From the NCBI GenBank assembly GCA_948467735.1, contig CAOKFN010000004.1, forward strand, positions 62,001 through 126,000: a stretch of 64,000 bases of DNA, written 5' to 3'. A program made the translations under genes and the position numbers. The notes under the pieces were generated by a model that had not been told where the DNA came from, made no database searches, and worked only from the letters and a program-made list of their open reading frames with translations. This document shows positions 34,301-42,148 of this stretch, piece by piece (positions within the stretch are counted from its first letter, which is position 1; each line of letters begins with the position of its first letter). The stretch is from an uncultured bacterium. Lineage in GTDB: Bacteria > Bacillota > Clostridia > Lachnospirales > Lachnospiraceae.

Positions 34301-35584
34301 GTGGTAAACGTGGGCAATAAGGAACATATCTCCCAGATCGTTATGGGATACCGCAGAGTAGATGAAGAAATTATGCATGAGATGGAACGGCAGAAATTTC
34401 TGGAGGACGCGTTAAAGAATGTAAACTTGGCTATTGTTGCCAAGAATACATTCCTTTCCAATATGTCCCACGACATGAGAACCCCATTAAACGCGATTTT
34501 CGGATATACGGCGCTTGCTCAGAAAACAACCGATAATACCGCCATGGTCCAAAATTACTTAAATAAAATCGAAGCCTCCGGCCGCCAGCTGTTGGATTTG
34601 ATTAATAAGGTATTGGAAATATCATGGACGGAATCAAACGATTTTCAGCTTGCGGAATCCAAATGCAATTTAAGCGACATATTGCAGGATGTACATAGGG
34701 AATTAATTTCAAGGGCGTCGGAAAAAAATATTTCTTTTTATCTGAGTATGGCCGGCTTAGAGCACTGCGATATTATCAGCGACAGGGACAAGCTCAGACA
34801 GATGCTTCTTTATTTGGCGGACAACGCGGTAACTTATACAAAAAACGACGGCCGGGTTGATTTGATTGCCATGGAGCTGGAATTACAGCCCAACGATTAT
34901 GCCGTCTATCAGTTTGTGATTCGCGATACGGGCATCGGAATTAAAGAAGAGTTTCTGGAACATATTTTTAAACCCTTTGAACGAGAGAATAATACCACTG
35001 TCAGCGGGATTCATGGCACGGGACTCGGACTTACGATCGCCAGAAATATTGTGCAGATTATGGGCGGCAGCATAGAAGTTGAGAGCGCCGTGGGCGTGGG
35101 CAGCACATTCACCGTAACGCTTCCTCTGCGGATACAAAACCAGCCCGTACACATGATGCTGGATATCGATACGGTTATTTCCCAATTGATGAATCATAAA
35201 ATTCTATTGGTGGATGACAATGATATTAATCTGGAAATTGAATCGGAAATATTGAACGGATTGGGTTTCCTTACGGAAACTGCCGTGGATGGCAGCATCG
35301 CCGTTGAAAAAGTAAAAAATTCCAAGCCGGGCGAGTATGCTTTTGTCCTGATGGATATTCAGATGCCGGTTATGAACGGCTGGCAGGCGGCAAAAGCAAT
35401 TCGTGAGCTGGATAATCCAAAACTGGCTCGTATTCCGATTATCGCCCTTTCGGCCAACGCTTTTGAAAGCGATAAAAGGGCTTCTATTGAAAGCGGCATG
35501 GACGCCCATTTGGAAAAGCCCCTTGATGTTCCGGCATTGTTGGAGACAATCGCCAAGACCATACATCAGCGGACGAATACCTAG
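34301..35584 (+). pseudogene. hybrid histidine kinase, kinase and receiver part
   Basis: 427 codons in the same frame as the preceding part. They contain the dimerisation helix with phospho-acceptor His (SNMSHDMRTPLNAIFGY), a HATPase domain (DNAVTYTKNDG, DTGIGI, GTGLGLTIARN) and a receiver with Asp in VLMDIQMPVMNG. A GTG at 34301 could start translation but has no ribosome site, so on its own it is probably poorly made. Such membrane-free PAS hybrid kinases are abundant in Lachnospiraceae. Its place inside a sporulation-gene element hints at a past link to sporulation signalling; this is inference. Confidence 0.8.
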
Positions 35585-35611
35585 GGTTTTATCATAAGCA
35601 GATATGGCACG

Positions 35612-35620
35612 GATATAGGT
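35612..35620 (+). other. right attachment core (attR-like) in cotJC
   Basis: GATATAGGT, the partner of 31200-31208. The CotJC reading frame (Asp-Ile-Gly-Thr-Glu-Glu-Leu-Ala-His) begins exactly here and runs on unbroken. Confidence 0.8.
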
Positions 35621-36040
35621 ACTGAAGAACTTGCGCACATGGAAATTGTGGCGGCAATCATTCATCAGCTCACTAGGGATTTGTCCATGGATGAGATTGT
35701 AAAGAGCGGATTTGATCAATATTATGTGGATCATACCATAGGCGTATGGCCTCAGGCGGCCAGCGGAATGCCCTTCAGCGCCGCCCAGTTTCAAGTGACC
35801 GGGGACGTCATCACGGATTTGACGGAAGATATGGCAGCAGAACAGAAGGCGCGCACTACCTACGACAATATTCTGCGTTTGATTAAGGAACCGGACGTAT
35901 GTGAACCTATCAAGTTCCTGCGTATGCGCGAGGTGGTTCACTTCCAGCGTTTCGGCGAAGCCCTGCGCATCACTCAGGATAAGCTGAACAGCAAGAACTT
36001 CTATGCGTTTAACCCGGGCTTTGACAGATGTAAGGACTAA
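35612..36040 (+). pseudogene. cotJC: cotJC 3' part
   Basis: 142 codons plus stop, in frame with the 5' part when joined at the core. They encode the C-terminal two thirds of CotJC: TEELAHMEIVAAIIHQL (metal-ligand helix), FDQYYVDHT, ASGMPFSAAQ, EQKARTTYDNIL, REVVHFQRFGEAL and the FYAFNPGFD end. These are all expected catalase-like helices with Glu/His ligands, with no stops or frameshifts, so the split gene shows no decay. An internal ATG (35639) gives an open frame but lacks a ribosome site, so this part is unlikely to be expressed without excision. Confidence 0.92.
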
Positions 36041-36436
36041 GAGCGAAATCTACGGCCTTTCTTAGAATGTAAAACCGATGCCGACTGCGTATGGATAACC
36101 TGCACAGTCGGCATTGTCTGATATCTGAATCACAATAATGTCATAGAGCTTATGATTTCATCCGGTATGCTGCCGTATTTCTTCAAAGCGGCCGAGAACA
36201 GATATTCTATGTATTTTTCCGTTTTTATCATGACAATTCTCCTTATGAAAGCTTTCATTCATAAATCACAGAAAATGAATTTGATTCGGGTACAATCAAA
36301 AGCGCTTGTTTTATACGGCGCCGCTGGTATTTGACTTGAGTAATCTGTAGAATATTGACGGATAAAAAAGGGGTTTTATGAATGGGGGGATTATGTTATA
36401 CTTATATATCATGTCATGGATTCGGGAGGAATGAAG
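36041..36436. other. 396 bp intergenic region after cotJC
   Basis: A hairpin (ATGCCGACTG 36078-36087 with CAGTCGGCAT 36105-36114) after cotJC has a weak T-rich tail and is a possible terminator. Further on, AT-rich DNA carries a -10-like TATACT near 36396 and GGGAGGA before the next start. A 60-codon open frame (36152-36334) has no ribosome site and is not called. Confidence 0.5.
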
Positions 36437-37180
36437 ATGAAAAAATTATCAAAGTACTTGGCGGTGTTTTTATTGTCATTTATGCTGGCCGGGTGCGGCA
36501 CGGCGGCGTCGCAGAATGCGGCGGAAATGACTGCCGGAACGGGCAGCTTCGGGCAGAATGCTTTGACAGATAATGATGATTCAGGCGGAAGTGCCAATGA
36601 ATCAGCAGAGGGAAAAGAAAGCGGCAGGGATTCTCCTTCTGTAGATAAAGACGGGGCTGGCGGAGAAGATTCTGAGAACCATGGAAGCAGTGAAGGCAGA
36701 AGTCCCACGGAATCCGGAGGCAGTGCGGGCATTAATTCCACAAAGCCCGGAGGCAGTGAGGCCGGAAATCCGGCTGCAGCAGGCGGTGACGCAGCAGACA
36801 GTACGGAATCCGATGAATTTAAGGACTCTTCCACAGTGGAAGAGGACGGAGCATATACTTCCAAGGAGGACGTCGCACAATATTTGTACTTATATGGACA
36901 TCTCCCATCTAATTTTATCACAAAGAAAGAAGCGGAGAAATTGGGGTGGAAGGGAGGTTCCTTGGAAGCTTTTGCGCCGGGTATGTGCATCGGCGGAAGC
37001 CGATTTGGAAATTATGAGGGACTTCTGCCCGAAAAAGAAGGGCGTTTTTATACGGAGTGTGATATTGACACACTGGGCGCTGACAAACGGGGAGCCAAAC
37101 GGATTGTATTTTCCAACGACGGACTCATATATTATACGGAAGACCATTATAATTCATTTGAGCTTCTGTATGGGGAATAA
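36437..37180 (+). CDS. lipoprotein with C-terminal barnase-type ribonuclease domain
   Basis: A 247-residue protein with a lipoprotein signal (lipobox LAGC, lipidated Cys20), a 110-residue low-complexity linker rich in Ser, Gly and Glu, and a barnase-family domain from about residue 135. Barnase landmarks are in order: LYGHLPSNFITKKEAEKLGW, IGGSRFGNYEGLLP, the catalytic Glu in YTECDI, Arg in KRIVFSN, and His in TEDHYNSF. All three catalytic residues of barnase have counterparts. It would cut RNA from the outer face of the membrane. A barstar gene follows 161 bases on. The ATG at 36437 is chosen for spacing to GGGAGGA. Confidence 0.9.
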   Translation: MKKLSKYLAVFLLSFMLAGCGTAASQNAAEMTAGTGSFGQNALTDNDDSGGSANESAEGKESGRDSPSVDKDGAGGEDSENHGSSEGRSPTESGGSAGINSTKPGGSEAGNPAAAGGDAADSTESDEFKDSSTVEEDGAYTSKEDVAQYLYLYGHLPSNFITKKEAEKLGWKGGSLEAFAPGMCIGGSRFGNYEGLLPEKEGRFYTECDIDTLGADKRGAKRIVFSNDGLIYYTEDHYNSFELLYGE

Positions 37181-37341
37181 GTTTTATATGGAAAATAGAA
37201 AGGCCTTAAAACCGCTGCAAACTGGATAATCCCCAAACAGAAAATCCGTGTAAAATTTATAATATTTTTAAAATCAACATATACCATCTAAAAATTCGCA
37301 GGGTCATCATAAAAACCAAAAACAGCGTGGAGGAAGCTATA

Positions 37342-37617
37342 TTGAAAATATGTATTTTGGACGGGGAAAAAATAGAGGATAACAGGATGCTGCATAATAC
37401 TTTGGCATCTTCGCTGGATTTTCCCCAATGGTATGGAAGAAATCTGGACGCCCTGTTTGATTGTCTGACCGATATAGGCGAGTCCGTCCACATCCGGATT
37501 CTGCATGAAAATGCAATGGAAGAACATTTAGGACGCAGCTATGCCATATCTCTTGCCAATGTAATATGCAGGGCGGCGGAGGCGAACCCTGAAATCAGCT
37601 GGGAGATAGAGCCTTAG
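37342..37617 (+). CDS. barstar family ribonuclease inhibitor
   Basis: A 91-residue barstar-like protein. It has an N-terminal beta strand (KICILDGEKI), the helix-loop LPQWYGRNLDALFDCLTD counterpart (here FPQWYGRNLDALFDCLTD, the RNase-binding acidic face) and a C-terminal helix. It lies downstream of the barnase-type lipoprotein gene and is expected to neutralise that enzyme in the cytoplasm before export. The TTG at 37342 is chosen because GGAGG lies eight bases before it; a GTG five codons upstream would overlap that site. Confidence 0.9.
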   Translation: MKICILDGEKIEDNRMLHNTLASSLDFPQWYGRNLDALFDCLTDIGESVHIRILHENAMEEHLGRSYAISLANVICRAAEANPEISWEIEP

Positions 37618-37726
37618 CGGAGGCGGCGGCAGTACTTGCAAATGGGGGAGTGATTACCGGATAGACGGACGAAAGAACATTTGTTTTGATTAATACTTAT
37701 CAATAAGGATAAAATGTAATAACGAT

Positions 37727-37757
37727 AAAAAGCTGTCGATATACGACAGCTTTTTTG
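37727..37757 (+). terminator. terminator after barstar
   Basis: AAAAAGCTGTCG (37727-37738) pairs with CGACAGCTTTTT (37744-37755) with a 5-base loop and a T run. Confidence 0.9.
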
Positions 37758-37910
37758 AGGCACGACTCTATAAAACATCATACCAAATATTTGAAAAAAA
37801 GTCTAGTATTTTTTTAATTTTTTTATATACTTTTATATACAAAGTATGAAACCGTCTACAAATCTTAAACATTAGGACGCCATGAAAATCACACAGGAAA
37901 GGAGCGCAGA

Positions 37911-40900
37911 ATGAGTCAATCGAACAAGAGGGAAAAAGAAAGTTCCCAGAAAGCAGAAGAGGGTTCCCGCAGTTCCCTAATCCGAAGCACATCGCAGAAA
38001 ATACGAGGCATTTCCCAGCCGAATACGGAACGAGAGGTTCCGACTGCCAAAGAGAATTCTATAAAAGAGAAGAGTTCGGCGGAAATAAAGAAATTCATGG
38101 AAGCGAAAAGTTCCGCGGAAGAAATAAAGTTCTTGGATGAGGAAAGTTCCGCGGAAAAAACGAAATTCATGGATAAGATGAATCCAGTGCAAGCGCATAA
38201 TTCCATGGAGAAGGAAAGCTCCGAGGAAGAGAAGAAGTTCATGGAAGAAAGAGTTTCCGAGGAACAACATCTGGCACGGACAATTACCGTGATCCAAAAT
38301 AATCTGGAAAATTACGGAGAACAGGTCTCCAAGATGAAGGCCGATATTGATGAAATGCTGGAGCATTATCACGATGACAACCCTGAATTAAATCTTCTTC
38401 TGAACAATACCATCACGCTCCACGACCATATGAAGAGGGCGCTGGAACGAAACGAAAGGGCCTTGAGCAAACCTTATTTCGGCAGAATCGTATTTTGGGA
38501 CGAGGCGGCAAAAGCGGAAGAATCCCTGTATATCGGCAAAGGCGGCATTTCCAGCGACGCCACCCATCAGGTGGTGGTGGACTGGCGGGCGCCTGTGGCA
38601 AATGCCTATTATGAAAACGGATTGGGCAGATGCAGCTATACCGCGCCCGGCGGGAAGGAAATTGAAATTGATCTGCGAATGAAGCGCACCTATGAAATCG
38701 AGGGCGGAAGGCTTCTGGACTATTTTGACAGCGAGGTGATCGCCAACGATGAACTGCTGACCAAGTATCTGGCCAAAAACAAGCAGGCGGTATTGGGAGA
38801 AATCGTTGCGACCATTCAAAAAGAACAGAATGAAATCATTAGAAAATCTCCTTATCATAATATCATTGTGCAGGGGGTGGCTGGTTCCGGCAAAACCACG
38901 GTGGCCATGCACAGAATCTCCTTTATTCTGTATAATTACGCGGAACGGTTCAAACCGGATGACTTCTACATTGTAGGAAGCAACCGCATCCTGCTTAATT
39001 ATATCACAAGCGTGCTGCCGGATCTGGATGTGCATGGGGTTCGCCAGATGACTCTGGAACAGCTTTTCGTAAGACTTTTATATGAGGACTGGGATGAAAA
39101 AAAATACCGTATCCGTAAGAGTACCACCGGAAATAGAGGCAGTGTCAAGGGAAGCTTGGGATGGTTTGAAGACTTGAAGGCCTATTGTGACGAATTGGAA
39201 TGGAAGGGTATTTTACGAGAATCCCTCTATCTGAATCCTAAACAGTTTGTGGAAGGGTGCCGGAACGGCAGAATAGGAGTGTATGATGAAACAGGCAGTC
39301 CTCCGGATTCCGCCATAGGAATTCTGGAACAGGGGGCCGATTCCCGAGGACTGATTCTTCTGGTGGACGGAGCGGCAGTGGAACGCTATATCAGGCAGAA
39401 CCCAAAGGTTTCCATGCAGAATAAAATCAATATGCTGAATGAGCGTCTGCTTGGCAAAGTGAAGGAGGAATTTCTAGGCAAAGGAATCAAATATACGGAA
39501 TCGGAGCGGAAGGCCATTCTGAGAGCTTATCGCGGCAGGTATGGCGGAAAGGTCTGGAAAGGGTCTATCTATAAGCTCTATCAGGAGTTTCTTGAAAAGC
39601 AGGCGGAAAGGGGAATGAAGGTGGATATTCCCGACAGGGAATTTGATGTATATGATCTGGCGGCGCTGGCCTATCTCTATAAAAGAATTAAAGAGACGGA
39701 GGTCATCAGCGAGGCGCACCATATTGTCATCGACGAAGCGCAGGATTTTGGCATGATGGCATATTCCGTCCTTCATTTCTGTATTCAGGCATGTACTTAT
39801 ACGGTTATGGGGGATGTGTCTCAAAATATTCATTTTGGGTTTGGGCTGAACGACTGGGAGGAGTTGAAGGCTCTTCTTCTGCCCGACCCCATGGACAATT
39901 TCGGCGTGTTGAAAAAAAGTTACCGCAACACTGTGGAAATATCGAATTTTGCGGCGAATATCCTGAATCACGGGCAGTTTACCGGTTATCCGGCGGAACC
40001 CATCATCCGCCATGGAGAATCGGTGGAAGTGCGGCAGAGCGCGGACGACAGGCTGTACCAAGATGCCGCCAAGGTCTGCAGGGAATGGCAGGAAAAGGGA
40101 TTTGACACCATTGCGGTGATATGCCGAAATCAGGAAAGTTCGGATTTGGCGGCCCGGGAGCTTGGAAAATATGTGGAAGTGCGGGAAAGCGATTTGGAAA
40201 AAGCAGTGTTCGGAAACGGAATTATAGCGCTTCCCGTGGAATACACCAAGGGACTGGAATTTGACGCGGTATTGATTTTAGACCCTGACAGAACAGAGTA
40301 TCCGGTGGACAACGGCCACGCAAAGCTTCTCTATGTGGCGGCAACCCGGGCGCTGCATGAGCTTTGTGTGCTTCACAGGGGAAATCTCACCGGATTGATT
40401 GCGGATCCGCTGCCGACAGAGGAGCCGAAAGACGAGACGGCGCAAAACCCGGAAAAAATACACGGGGAAAATAACAAGGCGGATACTCCCCAAATCCGGC
40501 CGCAGGATTTATCCAAAGGGCGGACAGCGGCGGGCAGCATATCAAAAACCACGAACGAACCCCGGACGGCTTCGGACAGAACATCCAGAAACACGGACGA
40601 ACCCCGGACGGCTTCGGACAAAACATCAAGAGGCACAACAGCGCAGCAGGCGGCTGTGACAAGGCAGCGGCCGTCCGCATATCTTCCCAAGACACAGACC
40701 GTATCGGCTTCTCCCGGCGGACAGCTGGCCAGATACTATACCAGCTTCCGAAATGAACAAACCGAAAAGCGAATCCCGGCGCCTTCCAAAAACCGAATTC
40801 TGCCCAAGTCTGATCTGCCGAATTTCGGAGATATTCCGCCCACGGAGAAACTGCGGCCCGCGGGACATTCCAGACCGGATTTGGCCATACGCTGGATCTC

Positions 40901-41567
40901 AAGACAGTCTGACGGACTATATCTTCAGAGCCGATACGGAATACTGCGAATCACTCCCGTGGGCAGCGCCATTATGCGCGTCTCCTTTGTCAAAAACGGG
41001 CAGCCGGACAGTTCTGCGCCTTATGGAATCGCGGTAAACAGAACGGAGAAATACTGGATGTACAAGGAGTCCCAAAATGTGGTGGAGCTGACCACGGACG
41101 AACTGCTTTTGCAGGTGGACAAATCCACCGGGGCGATTCGCTATTTGACTAGGGACAAAAAAATCCTGCTGGCGGAGCGCAGCAGGGAATGCCGCCTGCT
41201 TGACACGATGACAGGCGGCGGACTGCGCGCATGGCTTTTTCTGGACTGGCCAGGAAAGGAACAGCTCTATGGTATTGGTCCCGACGAACCAAACGCCGGT
41301 TCCTCCTCTGCCTGCGCCAATATACTTCTGCGCGGCACCGCCAGATATCTTTCCCATGGCGGCGGGAACATGGGACTTCCTTTCCTGCTTTCCGACAAAG
41401 GCTATGGCCTTCTTCTGCCGACTCAGAATCCGGTATTTAGCTGTGACATTCCCGCCTACGGATCCTATCTGTGTGCGGAAAATGTAAAACAGATGGATTA
41501 TTACTTTATTTTCGGGAAAAGGCAGGAGACAATTTTAAACGCCTGCGCTTATCTCTGCGGCGTCTGA
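37911..41567 (+). CDS. HelD-like UvrD-family helicase fused to a GH31-type N-terminal domain
   Basis: 1,218 residues in one open frame. Residues 1-118 are charged and low in complexity, largely an array of 18 bp repeat units. Then comes a HelD/UvrD motor: antiparallel coiled coil, WRAPVANAYYE, Walker A GVAGSGKTT (about 321-330), VIDEAQDF (about 607), GDVSQNIH and YVAATRALHE (about 808). HelD proteins release stalled RNA polymerase. A Pro/Thr/Ser linker with a 14-residue tandem repeat follows. The last 230 residues match the beta-sandwich that precedes the catalytic barrel in GH31 alpha-glucosidases (AIRWIS, LLQVDKSTGAIRYLT, LYGIGPDEP, DYYFIFGKRQETIL). The barrel itself is absent. The start follows AAAGGAG. 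Confidence 0.85.
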   Translation: MSQSNKREKESSQKAEEGSRSSLIRSTSQKIRGISQPNTEREVPTAKENSIKEKSSAEIKKFMEAKSSAEEIKFLDEESSAEKTKFMDKMNPVQAHNSMEKESSEEEKKFMEERVSEEQHLARTITVIQNNLENYGEQVSKMKADIDEMLEHYHDDNPELNLLLNNTITLHDHMKRALERNERALSKPYFGRIVFWDEAAKAEESLYIGKGGISSDATHQVVVDWRAPVANAYYENGLGRCSYTAPGGKEIEIDLRMKRTYEIEGGRLLDYFDSEVIANDELLTKYLAKNKQAVLGEIVATIQKEQNEIIRKSPYHNIIVQGVAGSGKTTVAMHRISFILYNYAERFKPDDFYIVGSNRILLNYITSVLPDLDVHGVRQMTLEQLFVRLLYEDWDEKKYRIRKSTTGNRGSVKGSLGWFEDLKAYCDELEWKGILRESLYLNPKQFVEGCRNGRIGVYDETGSPPDSAIGILEQGADSRGLILLVDGAAVERYIRQNPKVSMQNKINMLNERLLGKVKEEFLGKGIKYTESERKAILRAYRGRYGGKVWKGSIYKLYQEFLEKQAERGMKVDIPDREFDVYDLAALAYLYKRIKETEVISEAHHIVIDEAQDFGMMAYSVLHFCIQACTYTVMGDVSQNIHFGFGLNDWEELKALLLPDPMDNFGVLKKSYRNTVEISNFAANILNHGQFTGYPAEPIIRHGESVEVRQSADDRLYQDAAKVCREWQEKGFDTIAVICRNQESSDLAARELGKYVEVRESDLEKAVFGNGIIALPVEYTKGLEFDAVLILDPDRTEYPVDNGHAKLLYVAATRALHELCVLHRGNLTGLIADPLPTEEPKDETAQNPEKIHGENNKADTPQIRPQDLSKGRTAAGSISKTTNEPRTASDRTSRNTDEPRTASDKTSRGTTAQQAAVTRQRPSAYLPKTQTVSASPGGQLARYYTSFRNEQTEKRIPAPSKNRILPKSDLPNFGDIPPTEKLRPAGHSRPDLAIRWISRQSDGLYLQSRYGILRITPVGSAIMRVSFVKNGQPDSSAPYGIAVNRTEKYWMYKESQNVVELTTDELLLQVDKSTGAIRYLTRDKKILLAERSRECRLLDTMTGGGLRAWLFLDWPGKEQLYGIGPDEPNAGSSSACANILLRGTARYLSHGGGNMGLPFLLSDKGYGLLLPTQNPVFSCDIPAYGSYLCAENVKQMDYYFIFGKRQETILNACAYLCGV
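38056..38265 (+). repeat. 18 bp palindrome-core repeat array (about 12 units) in the helicase N-terminus
   Basis: Cores lie at 38059, 38077, 38095, 38113, 38131, 38149, 38167, about 38185, 38203, 38221, 38239 and 38257. The period is exactly 18 bp throughout, with core variants CCATGG, TCATGG, CCGCGG, CCGAGG and others. The protein reading is a degenerate F/S-x-E-E repeat. It is the longest and most decayed array of the family in the window. Confidence 0.85.
40555..40638 (+). repeat. 42 bp direct repeat in the helicase linker
   Basis: Two tandem 42 bp copies (starting 40555 and 40597) encode NEPRTASDRTSRNT and DEPRTASDKTSRGT in the linker between the motor and the GH31-type domain. Confidence 0.8.
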
Positions 41568-41938
41568 TAGGAGAAGGCCTCCAGCCATTCTTCCACTTTT
41601 TGATCATAATCGGCCGAAATTGCCTGAAAAATTTCTTTTGTGGTAATTCCGGCCACCTTTATGCCGTTCTTATCCATCAGAATGACGGCTCCCAGCAGAA
41701 TTACGGCGGCGAGAAACCGAAGCTTGAAGGAGGAGCCTGCGCCGCCTGTGGATTCGGCGGGATATTCATACATTTCCTTGTAAGGAGACAGATATTCCGA
41801 CTCCGGAAGCCGGGTGGTTTTTCCGTACAAAATTCGTTCTCTGTTTGACATATCAAATTGATTTTCCTGATATCTGGACCGAACCTGTTGCACCAGCCTC
41901 AGTTTCTGCTCCATTGTTACGTTGCTTATGATAATCAC
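41549..41938 (-). CDS. small membrane-associated hypothetical protein
   Basis: An open frame of up to 129 residues with a basic, helical N-terminal region (VRSRYQENQFDMSNRERILYG), one hydrophobic segment (LRFLAAVILLGAVILM) and a short acidic C-terminal tail (YDQKVEEWLEAF). Its 3' end overlaps the helicase gene by 19 bases, convergent. GTG at 41938 or ATG at 41914 could start it, and neither has a strong ribosome site. I do not recognise the family. The clear membrane helix and the composition suggest a real gene, as does the lack of any other gene in this stretch. Confidence 0.6.
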   Translation of the reverse strand: MIIISNVTMEQKLRLVQQVRSRYQENQFDMSNRERILYGKTTRLPESEYLSPYKEMYEYPAESTGGAGSSFKLRFLAAVILLGAVILMDKNGIKVAGITTKEIFQAISADYDQKVEEWLEAFSYQTPQR

Positions 41939-42011
41939 CCCAGAAGATAAAGAAGCTTATTTAACTTTATGGCAGGAAAGGATATATTATGCCATGGGAG
42001 ACCTGTAAAAG

Positions 42012-42041
42012 TTGACATTTCATGTTTCAAGGTGTTATAGT
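42012..42041 (+). promoter_or_regulatory. sigma-A promoter of the tldD operon
   Basis: TTGACA (42012-42017), an 18-base spacer and TATAGT (42036-42041), about 108 bases before the tldD start. Confidence 0.75.
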
Positions 42042-42148
42042 AGTATCAAATAAAAATACTGCTAAGACAAAGGTTATTGCCGTATTTGAGGGGCATTCAT
42101 GTCATGATAGGAGCTTAAGTCACGGCATTATGCGGAAAAGGAGTCAAC

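Larger units (their letters stand above)
31200..35620 (+). mobile_element. 4.4 kb skin-like intervening element inside cotJC
   Basis: DNA between the two cotJC halves, 4,412 bp from core to core. It carries a small ORF (63 residues), a large serine recombinase and a hybrid histidine kinase gene, all in the direction of cotJC. The recombinase lies next to the 5' half of the host gene, as spoIVCA does next to sigK in the skin element of Bacillus. Recombination between the GATAT(C/A)GGT cores would remove the element as a circle and rebuild cotJC exactly. Excision itself is predicted, not observed. Confidence 0.88.

Noticed and set aside
35639..36040. An independent 133-residue catalase-like gene starting at the internal ATG
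   Set aside because: CotJC coding continues upstream of that ATG to the attachment core and no ribosome site precedes it; it is the 3' half of cotJC.
36152..36334. A 60-codon open frame between cotJC and the barnase gene
   Set aside because: No ribosome site and no recognisable pattern; it lies in an AT-rich leader region.
36570..36840. Ser/Gly/Glu-rich linker of the barnase lipoprotein as another 18 bp repeat array, because of one CCATGG core at 36679
   Set aside because: Neighbouring core-like sequences are not 18 bp apart; it looks like ordinary low-complexity linker sequence.
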